From: Gammaproteobacteria bacterium
GTDB taxonomy: Bacteria > Pseudomonadota > Gammaproteobacteria > Ga0077536
Length of the DNA: 41,114 nt
Assembly: GCA_009692265.1 (NCBI GenBank)
Contig: SHZM01000031.1
Coordinates: 1-41,114 of the forward strand
Reading direction: 5' to 3'
Below are positions 34,772-41,114 of the stretch, one piece after another. Under the pieces are notes generated by a model. The model had not been told where the DNA came from, made no database searches, and saw nothing but the letters and a program-made list of their open reading frames with translations. The position numbers and the translations under genes were made by a program. The first letter of the stretch is position 1. Each line of letters opens with the position of its first letter.

Positions 34772-34832
34772 GGAGTCCAGCGATTAGTGTGATGTAGCAA
34801 CATCGACACTAGGTCGGTGTGGTCTAGAAGCG

Positions 34833-36461
34833 CTATCGCTCCGAATTCTTAGCATCGTAAGCGCCGGCGAACAGGTTTGGGTCCGATTTCAGACGATGCT
34901 TGGCGACTCGATACGACGGTGTGTGAGGCAATTCGTCGACAAACCGCCAGTAGCGGGGGCATTTAATCGCGGCGAGGTGCTGCGTGCACCACGCGGTGAG
35001 ATCGGAAATACTCGGCGGAAGATTGCGCGCGACGAGTACCGCAAAAATATCCTCTTCACCCAGCGCGCTCGGCACGCCAATGGTGGCTGCTTCGGCGATT
35101 GCGGGGTGATTTCCCAACACCCGATCGAGTTCCGCGCCAGCGACATTTTCGCCGCGCACGCGGATGATGTCCTTCTTGCGGGCGATGAAATAGAAGTATC
35201 CGTCTTCATCTTCGCGAACTAAATCGCCAGTTAGAAACCAGCCATTTCGAAACGAGTTCGCCGTCTGCTCCGGGTCATGTAAATAACCTTTGAACAGAAT
35301 CGGTGTCTTAACGACAAGCTCACCGACAACGCCTGTCGGGACAACGTTACCTGCATCGTCTTCGACCCGCATTTCGGCGAAAGTGCCAGCAATACGCGGG
35401 TGCCGTGCGGGCTTACCCATACTGCCGAGTTTATGTGGGCCGAAATACGGGTTGTTACAGGCACCCGGGATCTCGGACATCCCATAGCCCTCGATTAAAT
35501 TCTGAATTCCGAAATCAGCGCGGAACACTGCATCGACGTCCGGGCTGATTGGGCCTCCATACACTTTCCGAATGCGATGGTTCGGGTTGTACTCCGCGCG
35601 CGGACGCTTACACAAAATCCCGCCGACGGCCGCGATCGTGTTAAACAAAGTCGCGCCAACCGCGGTCGCGTCGTCCCAGAACCGCGAGGCACTGAAGCTA
35701 TCCGCCGTGATCAACTTGCCGCCAGCCGCGAGCGCGCCACCGAGGGAATAGAACAACGCGTTGATGTGGAAGAACGGCAAGACCGTGAGTAATCGCTCAT
35801 CAGGTTGCAGCTGCATGCGTTCGACAAAGGCTTCCGCTGCCCACACAAAATTGCGGTGACTGTGCACGACGCCTTTCGGAAAGCCCGTGGTGCCGGAGGT
35901 GTAGACCACGACCAACGGTGAGTCCGCCGCAATCGCCGCGGTGCCCGCTTCCTCGCTCATCGCCGAAAGTTGCACGAGAACCTCCGTTGCCGCGCTTGAG
36001 TCAACGCCCATAGGCTCAAGCGCGAGTAACGTTGCGTGGATGCCGAGTGCAGTGACTAGACCACCCAGTCGCGTGAGGTCCCGCTCGCGCGCAAAGATCA
36101 CCTGTGGTTTGGAGTGCCCAAGCACAAACGATAATTCGGGATCAGTGAGCGCGACATTCATCGGTACAAACATCGCGCCGAGCTGCGCGCAGGCGAGAAA
36201 GCTCAGCACCGTGAGGTCACTATTGGTGGCGACGAAAGCAACCGGCACGCCTGCCTCGATACCGTGTTTTTGCAGCAGACCCGCGATTAGGGCACTTCCG
36301 CGCGCGAGTTCCGCATACACGTACTCGCGCGGGCCGAAACGCAGTGCCGGCGCGTTCGGCACGATCGCGACCCGGCTGGCTACCAGGCTCGGTAGCGTAT
36401 CCGCATGCGCTGGATACCGCGCGAGCACCTCGGCGGCGGTTAGCGCCGCTAGCTCGGTCAT
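34833..36461 (-). CDS. AMP-dependent acyl-CoA ligase (CaiC-like)
   Basis: A 542-aa adenylate-forming enzyme that probably activates a carboxylic acid as its CoA ester. Motifs: P-loop VVYTSGTTGFPKG, NLIEGYGMSEIPGACN, the hinge/A8 region WFLTGDLVREDEDGYFYFIARKK and IIRVRGENV. The A10 segment is TPSYRVAKHRL, with Arg where many homologues have the catalytic Lys, a variant seen in CaiC-type ligases. The start ATG overlaps the dioxygenase stop by 4 nt, indicating coupling. Context suggests an aromatic or dicarboxylic acid intermediate, possibly 3-oxoadipate, as substrate; this is inference. Confidence 0.92.
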   Translation of the reverse strand: MTELAALTAAEVLARYPAHADTLPSLVASRVAIVPNAPALRFGPREYVYAELARGSALIAGLLQKHGIEAGVPVAFVATNSDLTVLSFLACAQLGAMFVPMNVALTDPELSFVLGHSKPQVIFARERDLTRLGGLVTALGIHATLLALEPMGVDSSAATEVLVQLSAMSEEAGTAAIAADSPLVVVYTSGTTGFPKGVVHSHRNFVWAAEAFVERMQLQPDERLLTVLPFFHINALFYSLGGALAAGGKLITADSFSASRFWDDATAVGATLFNTIAAVGGILCKRPRAEYNPNHRIRKVYGGPISPDVDAVFRADFGIQNLIEGYGMSEIPGACNNPYFGPHKLGSMGKPARHPRIAGTFAEMRVEDDAGNVVPTGVVGELVVKTPILFKGYLHDPEQTANSFRNGWFLTGDLVREDEDGYFYFIARKKDIIRVRGENVAGAELDRVLGNHPAIAEAATIGVPSALGEEDIFAVLVARNLPPSISDLTAWCTQHLAAIKCPRYWRFVDELPHTPSYRVAKHRLKSDPNLFAGAYDAKNSER

Positions 36462-37321
36462 GAGGCTCGCAATAAGCGCATATCAAAGTTCACGGTATAG
36501 AACGGCACCGGCACTGGCTCGCCATTCGGCGCCGTTCCCGCAGGGTGTCGCGAGAACTGCCCTGCAAGCGATTGTTTGACGCCGAACACTGCATCGTCAT
36601 GGAGATATTTACTATCGGCGACGAAGATTTGAGTCACCACCGGCGCAAAGCCAGGTGCCGAGACAATTAAATGCAAGTGACCTGGACGCTGTGGGCTCCG
36701 TTTTTGGTAACGCATCATTCGACCAACGGGACCATCGGTTGGCACCGGGTAGTCGGCGGGCTTGATCGAGCGAAAGTGATAACGCCCACTCGCGTCGGTT
36801 TTGATTTTCGCGCGACCGCGTTTAACTAGCGGCCCGGGAAACTGCACGTCATAGAAGCCAACACCATCCGAAGACCAGATGTCGAGCGTTGCGCCCGGGA
36901 TCGGAACCCCACTCGCATCTCCAACCTGCCCTGAGTAAAACGTCGGCTCACCTGGCATGCCATCGGTTAAATCCGCGCCCAGCGGTCGCTCCGGCGAGCC
37001 TTCTAAATAGAACGGTCCGAGCACCGCCGCTTCCAATGTCCCCTCTAGCGGCGGGTGGTTAATCTCAAGCACCAGGCTGGAGAGGCCTAAGGTGTCGGAC
37101 AATAAAATAAATTCCTGACGTGTTTCAGTGCAGGCCTTGCCGACCTCAGTGAGGAACTGTAGCCCACACATCCATTCGTCGTCGGTCAGGCGTACATCGC
37201 GCGCGAAGGCGTGAAGATGAGTGACCAGCGAATTCATAATCGACTTGAAGCGCGGGTCTTCGCAGTCCTTCAGGCGTTCAATAACGGACTGCGTGAAAGC
37301 TGCTTCTGCGGTTGGGTTCAT
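36458..37321 (-). CDS. Intradiol dioxygenase, hydroxyquinol 1,2-dioxygenase type
   Basis: A 287-aa non-haem Fe(III) enzyme that opens a catechol-like ring between the two hydroxyls. An N-terminal helical dimerisation domain (1-100) leads into LGPFYLEGSPERPLGAD and the beta-sandwich. Iron ligands are Tyr157 (GFYDVQ), Tyr191 (ADYPVPTDGPVG), His215 and His217 (PGHLHLIV), with the same spacing as catechol 1,2-dioxygenase. Sequence character and the neighbouring maleylacetate reductase point to hydroxyquinol (1,2,4-trihydroxybenzene), but catechol or chlorocatechol cannot be excluded. It has a good GGAG site before the ATG and is coupled to the ligase gene. Confidence 0.9.
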   Translation of the reverse strand: MNPTAEAAFTQSVIERLKDCEDPRFKSIMNSLVTHLHAFARDVRLTDDEWMCGLQFLTEVGKACTETRQEFILLSDTLGLSSLVLEINHPPLEGTLEAAVLGPFYLEGSPERPLGADLTDGMPGEPTFYSGQVGDASGVPIPGATLDIWSSDGVGFYDVQFPGPLVKRGRAKIKTDASGRYHFRSIKPADYPVPTDGPVGRMMRYQKRSPQRPGHLHLIVSAPGFAPVVTQIFVADSKYLHDDAVFGVKQSLAGQFSRHPAGTAPNGEPVPVPFYTVNFDMRLLRAS

Positions 37322-37394
37322 GACATTCTTCTCCGTTACGAAAGGTGTGGATCAGGAGCGCGGCCTGGGAATTTCGGAAGATTTTACGCCTGCG

Positions 37395-37793
37395 CTATTT
37401 TCTAAATACAGCCGTCACCAATTCTGAATCGAGATATTCGCGTACCTGCGCGACCTTGCCGTTGCGCACGGTCACGACGATGCAGTAACTGTTGTCGTAG
37501 CGCTGGCCGGATTTCGTTTTAGCCTCACCGCGCGCTTCCAGTACCACGCGGTCGCCTTCGGCTGTCATTGACTCTATCTGCACTTTAATTCCGCCATCCA
37601 GCACTTCGCCGAGCGGCGCGAACAACTTGGCAACTAATTCTTCTTTGCCCTTAAACGTACCCGCGAAGCGATGTGATCCGAAGAAGGTCCAGGTCACATC
37701 GTCAGCCAGGTTATTCATGAAACCGGCGATGTCGCCGTTGCTCACGGCGCCCTACGTATCGGCAATGAGTTTTTTGTTGATGTCGGAGCTCAT
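37395..37793 (-). pseudogene. SnoaL/NTF2-like gene with in-frame amber codon
   Basis: From an ATG at 37791-37793 with a strong GAGGTG site the frame reads MSSDINKKLIADT, then TAG at 37752-37754, then GAVSNGDIAGFMNNLADDVTW and on to a normal end at 37395. The part after the stop is an intact NTF2-like domain (ending REYLDSELVTAVFRK) of the SnoaL type, a small alpha+beta fold used by isomerases, cyclases or as partner proteins. The amber probably replaced a Tyr codon in the first helix. Restart at the GTG at 37743-37745, preceded by AGGG, could still give a 116-aa protein. A sequencing error is also possible. Confidence 0.7.
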
Positions 37794-37853
37794 AATGGTT
37801 CACCTCGTTTGATTAACGCGACGCTAGCGATGTCGGAAAAGGCTGGTTACTCA

Positions 37854-37865
37854 GGCCAGCTGGCC
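37854..37865. repeat. Palindrome at predicted start of the dioxygenase operon
   Basis: GGCCAGCTGGCC is a perfect 12-bp palindrome in the leader before the SnoaL-like gene. It begins 6 bp downstream of the -10 box at 37871-37876, that is, over the expected +1. That position suits an operator, but its length could occur by chance in GC-rich DNA. Confidence 0.4.
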
Positions 37866-37870
37866 CGTCT

Positions 37871-37898
37871 ATTATAAGGTGCGTTGTGGCCAGACCAA
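37871..37898 (-). promoter_or_regulatory. Promoter of the SnoaL-dioxygenase-ligase group
   Basis: On the minus strand a perfect TATAAT (37871-37876) lies 16 nt after TTGGTC (37893-37898, 3/6 to TTGACA). Transcription would start about 70 nt upstream of the SnoaL-like ATG. It sits in the gap after the PQQ dehydrogenase gene and suggests that the two parts of the cluster are transcribed separately. Confidence 0.55.
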
Positions 37899-37945
37899 GT
37901 CGCTTTGTTTGCAGGAGGCCAAGCGCAGGTTTATAGCCTTTCCGT

Positions 37946-39739
37946 TCACTTCGGTAACGCAAAACCGATCACCGCATCTCCCAGCGGAAAATTAAATAAT
38001 GCGTGCCCACCGGCGGCGACCGCAACAAACTGTCGGCCATTCACCCGATACGTAACCGGCGGTGCGTTCACCCCAGCACCGGTCGCGAATCGCCACAGGC
38101 GCTTTCCATCGCTCGCATCGACTGCAATGAAATCGCCGTTCGATTCACCTGTGAACACAAGACCGCTGGCCGTAGCGAGTGCCCCGGAGACTAACGGGAG
38201 GTCGGTTTTGAGTTGCCATTTAAGCGTGCCGTCACTCGGACTAATCGCGGAAAGTGTCCCAGAGCGTTCGACCCCGTCGGGGAAACTCAATTCGATCGTC
38301 GAGTGGCCGGCAGCGTCTCGTTTGAGCAGGTAATGGGTCGGGTTGTGGGTGGCAGGAACATACACCAAACCTGTGATGGGATTGAACGCCGCCGGTGGCC
38401 AGTTCGCGCCGCCCGCGGCACCGGGGATGATATTGATCCCGTCTTGCGTCGGGCGTTGGAACATCGGCGCGCCTTGAGGCACGAAGGCTTGTGATCGACG
38501 TAGTACTTTGCCGGTACGGCGGTCGAGCACATAGACCCAGCCCGATTTCGAGGCTGCCGCGAGCGCAGGTACTGGCTGACCGGCGTCGCCGGTGAGTTCA
38601 ATTAGCACCGGAGGTGATGCGACGTCATAACCCCAAATATCGTGCGGCACGAGCTGGTGATACCAGCGCAGTTTTCCGGTCGCGATCTCCAGGGCCACAA
38701 TCGAGGAGGTGTAGAGATTGTCGCCCGGGCGTTGGTAATCGGCGTGACCCGGTGAGGCATTGCCGGTGCCGAAATAGATCATGCCGAGTTCTGGATCGAT
38801 CGAGGGCGACGAATAGATTGAGCCACCTCCGGTCTTCCAGGCTTCACGGTACTTCGCTGCGTCCGCGCGTTCGCGGGTGAGATCACGCGGGAGCGGATCA
38901 CCAAACGCAGTCGTCGCCGAGAACTCCCCTTCCCAGCCCGTCGCGGCAGTCGAATACCAACGCCACAGCAGCTGACCATCGCTCACGCTATAAGCGGTCA
39001 GAAAGGCCCGCAGACCTTCGCGCACGCCTGCCTTGCCGAGCACCGAAGCCGACTCTTGCTCGGCGTCGGCCAGTACCGCACTGTAGCCGGTGCCGCTAAC
39101 GCCGATGAATACTTTGCCGTCGTGTACGACAGGCGCCATGTTGCCGGCAAAGCGGGTTGCGCGATCGAACGCCTCGCGATGTTTCGGGTCGAAGTGTTCA
39201 AGCGCGGCGAGATCCGCTGGATCACCGGTCATCGGATCGACCACCGGGATATCCCACACCACTCGCCCGGTACTGGCTTCAAGCGCGATCAGGCGCGCGT
39301 CCGCCGTAATCATGAACAGACGTCCCTCGGCCCACGCGAGCCCGCGACTATGCGAACCGCAGCAGAGTTTTTCCTCGACCAGCTTGTGCGCGTATCGCCA
39401 GAGGAGCGCACCGGTGCCAGCATCGAGCGCGATCACGTGGTTAAATGGGGTGGTTAGATACATCACGCCATCCACGACCAACGGATTAGTTGGGAAGGTG
39501 CCGACGATTCCCGTCTGAAAAATCCAGGCCGGGGCGAGGTTCTTGATGTTCGCCTTGTTAATGTCATCGAGCGCGCTGTAGCGTTGATTCGCGTAGCCGT
39601 GGCCGTAGGTCAGCCAGTTGTCGTGATCGCGGTGCGCCGCGAGTAGCCGGACGTCATCGGCGAGCAGTGGGCGAGCGACGTTTATCAACAGCATCAACGC
39701 CAGACATCCGAATTGCCGAGTACCGCATTGCATGCTCAT
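37946..39739 (-). CDS. PQQ-dependent dehydrogenase (quinoprotein)
   Basis: A 597-aa periplasmic eight-bladed propeller. A signal peptide covers the first ~27 residues (CLALMLLINVARPLLA). Propeller W-motifs recur (ALDAGTGALLWRY, ALEASTGRVVWDI, ALEIATGKLRWYH, VDASDGKRLWRF). The vicinal disulfide that contacts PQQ is Cys126-Cys127 (KLCCGSHSRG). The segment HDIWGYDVASPP has Gly370 where the catalytic Asp of MDH/ADH enzymes is expected (W-D-Y-x) and Asp372 at the position linked to lanthanide use. No CXXCH haem motif is present. The substrate is probably an alcohol or aldehyde; it follows the maleylacetate reductase gene by 7 nt. Confidence 0.92.
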   Translation of the reverse strand: MSMQCGTRQFGCLALMLLINVARPLLADDVRLLAAHRDHDNWLTYGHGYANQRYSALDDINKANIKNLAPAWIFQTGIVGTFPTNPLVVDGVMYLTTPFNHVIALDAGTGALLWRYAHKLVEEKLCCGSHSRGLAWAEGRLFMITADARLIALEASTGRVVWDIPVVDPMTGDPADLAALEHFDPKHREAFDRATRFAGNMAPVVHDGKVFIGVSGTGYSAVLADAEQESASVLGKAGVREGLRAFLTAYSVSDGQLLWRWYSTAATGWEGEFSATTAFGDPLPRDLTRERADAAKYREAWKTGGGSIYSSPSIDPELGMIYFGTGNASPGHADYQRPGDNLYTSSIVALEIATGKLRWYHQLVPHDIWGYDVASPPVLIELTGDAGQPVPALAAASKSGWVYVLDRRTGKVLRRSQAFVPQGAPMFQRPTQDGINIIPGAAGGANWPPAAFNPITGLVYVPATHNPTHYLLKRDAAGHSTIELSFPDGVERSGTLSAISPSDGTLKWQLKTDLPLVSGALATASGLVFTGESNGDFIAVDASDGKRLWRFATGAGVNAPPVTYRVNGRQFVAVAAGGHALFNFPLGDAVIGFALPK

Positions 39740-39746
39740 CGTTGGA

Positions 39747-40895
39747 TCACCACGCGGCTTCTAACAAGGCGAGCACTTGCGCGGATTCGGTCAGCGGACG
39801 TGGATTTGTCGGGATCCACATATCGCGCATTGACTCATCGGCAATGCGTGGTAGCAGATCGCGCGGCACGTTCGCATCGCGCAGTCGGCCCGGCAAACCC
39901 AGGCTCGCGACGAGTGCTTGCAAAATGTCCGCCGCTGCGATCTCGGGACTTCCCATCGCAGCCGCCAAACTCGCCTGGCGTTCCGCGTTGACTGCCGAGT
40001 TGTAACGCAAGACATGCGGCAACATCACGCACGAAGTTTCGCCGTGCGGCATGCCGGCGGTGCCACCGAGCATGTGGCCGATGCCATGGCTCGCGCCGAG
40101 ATCAACGCCCGTCGCAACGCCTTGGATTGATAACCAAGCGCCGATGAGAGCTTCAAGGCGCGGTGCGAGCGCACTTTCGTCCTGCTGACACGCGCGCAAG
40201 GCGGGGACCAGGAGACGCAACGCATGCAATGAGGTCGCCTCGACCATCGGCGAAACATTGATCGAGCACCAGGTTTCCACTGCGTGATCGAGCGCTCGGA
40301 TCCCGGTACCAAACCACAGCCGCGCAGGAGTCGCCACAGTCATCGCCGCGTCCAGGATCACGATGTCCGGCGCGGCTGCGGCATGCCAGAACAATTCCTT
40401 GCGCTGGATCCGCTCGTCGGTCACCCCCGCGTAACAGGTGAACTCACCGGCGGAGAGCGTGGTGGGAATGGCGACGAAGGGTACGACGGGTGCCTTCGTG
40501 TGCGGCGCCGGCGCGCGCAGCGACGTAATGCCATCAAGCGTGCTCACCGCATTTGCGAGCGCGAGACCGGCAACTTTCGTTGCGTCACACACCGAGCCCC
40601 CGCCAAAACCGACGACAGCATCGGCCCGGTGTTCGCGCAGCGCGTCGGCAATCCGAATGACATCTCGTCGCGGCGAATGCGCGCCGATCCCGATTACCCG
40701 CGAGACTGCCCTGGTGCCTAAGGCAGCAGTGACAGTGTCAGCGAGCCCACCGGACTGCGCCAGACTCGAATTGGTGACGAACACAATGCGCGCTGCGCCA
40801 AGTCGATTCAATTCTTGGTCGAGCGCCTCTGCCACCGGTACACCGTAGAGGACGACCTGCCTCGGTGGTGGGGTAAATCGTCCAAGGTGGGTCAT
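39747..40895 (-). CDS. Maleylacetate reductase (iron-type ADH family)
   Basis: A 382-aa enzyme that would reduce maleylacetate to 3-oxoadipate with NAD(P)H. It has the nucleotide-binding AVVGFGGGSVCDATKVAGL and VAIPTTLSAGEFT, and the metal-site region HAVETW, SHGIGHMLGGTAGMPHGETS and MLPHVLRYN; the HGIGHMLGG pattern is typical of maleylacetate reductases. Substrate assignment is strengthened by the hydroxyquinol-type dioxygenase 3 kb downstream, whose product is maleylacetate. The ATG has GGAG nine nt upstream. It probably starts the MAR-PQQ transcript; the promoter in the 155-bp upstream gap is unclear. Confidence 0.9.
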   Translation of the reverse strand: MTHLGRFTPPPRQVVLYGVPVAEALDQELNRLGAARIVFVTNSSLAQSGGLADTVTAALGTRAVSRVIGIGAHSPRRDVIRIADALREHRADAVVGFGGGSVCDATKVAGLALANAVSTLDGITSLRAPAPHTKAPVVPFVAIPTTLSAGEFTCYAGVTDERIQRKELFWHAAAAPDIVILDAAMTVATPARLWFGTGIRALDHAVETWCSINVSPMVEATSLHALRLLVPALRACQQDESALAPRLEALIGAWLSIQGVATGVDLGASHGIGHMLGGTAGMPHGETSCVMLPHVLRYNSAVNAERQASLAAAMGSPEIAAADILQALVASLGLPGRLRDANVPRDLLPRIADESMRDMWIPTNPRPLTESAQVLALLEAAW

Positions 40896-40975
40896 GTCAA
40901 GGAGCTCCGCAATTTAAATCGGTGTGGAGAGAACTGTAACGCGCAGGCCACCTCTAGGTCACGTGGAAGCCTTGT

Positions 40976-41031
40976 CCAATGGGGTATGAGTCTGAACAAA
41001 GGGCGTGAATCCAACGGAGTATGAGTCTGAA
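40976..41031. repeat. Two near-identical 21-bp direct repeats
   Basis: Copies at 40976-40996 and 41011-41031 share 19 of 21 positions and both contain TATGAGTCTGAA; the period is 35 bp. They lie immediately upstream of a probable transposase start, so they may be terminal repeats or regulatory sites of an insertion element. Confidence 0.6.
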
Positions 41032-41050
41032 GGGGTAGCTGGGTTCGGTC

Positions 41051-41114
41051 ATGATGCGAGGCATGGTGATCGATATGAACGACAAACAATTAGTGACGCC
41101 GGCCCAGTTGCAGG
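41051..41114 (+). CDS. Probable transposase/integrase, N-terminal fragment
   Basis: Only the first ~21 codons are in the window: MMRGMVIDMNDKQLVTPAQLQ. I recall this VIDMND(K/R)xLxTxxQL pattern from the N-terminus of a family of DDE integrase-core transposases (IS481/ISNCY-like). With so few residues this is tentative, but the direct repeats just upstream support a mobile element at the right edge. The start could be any of the in-frame ATGs at 41051, 41054 or 41063. Confidence 0.5.
   Translation, partial: MMRGMVIDMNDKQLVTPAQLQ

Noticed and set aside
35941-36579. A 212-codon plus-strand frame opposite the acyl-CoA ligase
   Set aside because: Antisense to conserved ligase sequence; no ribosome site or domain.

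Overview
The window looks like chromosomal DNA of a gammaproteobacterium, probably a deep-branching one (Xanthomonadales/Nevskiales/Steroidobacter-like). The basis is gene order and protein character: tRNA-Tyr/Gly/Thr followed by tuf, topA-dprA-LysM divergent from def-fmt-rsmB-DUF4390-ntrY-ntrX, yibN-type rhodanese-secB-gpsA beside gpmI-ctpA, and dapF-DUF484-xerC / hslVU / DUF971 / ubiE-ubiJ-ubiB. The ubiquinone genes, SecB and CCA-encoding tRNAs fit that group. Genus cannot be decided from the sequence alone.

Layout. 1-671: minus-strand stable-RNA/translation operon (promoter, tRNA-Tyr, tRNA-Gly, tRNA-Thr, start of tuf). 786-5608: topA, dprA and a secreted LysM protein, minus strand. 5762-13130: a compact plus-strand run, def-fmt-rsmB-DUF4390-ntrY-ntrX-TPR, mostly with 4-nt overlaps, linking protein-synthesis maturation genes to an NtrYX-like two-component system. 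13127-16655: pyrD (class 1B type), trmL, gpsA, secB and a membrane rhodanese. 16874-19848: gpmI and ctpA, overlapping. 19890-27793: a long minus-strand run with dapF, DUF484, xerC, hslV, hslU, DUF971, ubiE, ubiJ and ubiB. 27890-31695: TraB/GumN protein, nagZ and two orphan DppBC-type permeases. 31791-32303: a small plus-strand membrane protein.

From about 32.3 kb onward the window becomes accessory. 32346-34771 holds small minus-strand genes (GNAT, deazaflavin-type nitroreductase, ABM monooxygenase, DUF3574). The nitroreductase gene starts 33 bp after an attC-like inverted repeat, as in an integron cassette. 34833-40895 is a catabolic cluster in two groups: maleylacetate reductase plus a PQQ dehydrogenase, then a SnoaL-like gene with an in-frame amber codon, an intradiol (hydroxyquinol-type) dioxygenase and an acyl-CoA ligase. 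The window ends in the first codons of a probable transposase preceded by two near-identical 21-bp repeats.

The most unusual points are the degenerate ATPase motifs of the NtrX-like regulator, the attC-like site in front of a single gene, the hydroxyquinol/maleylacetate cluster joined to a PQQ enzyme whose expected catalytic Asp reads Gly, a palindrome at the predicted transcription start of the dioxygenase operon, and the amber-interrupted SnoaL gene. No CRISPR array, prophage or obvious defence system was seen.
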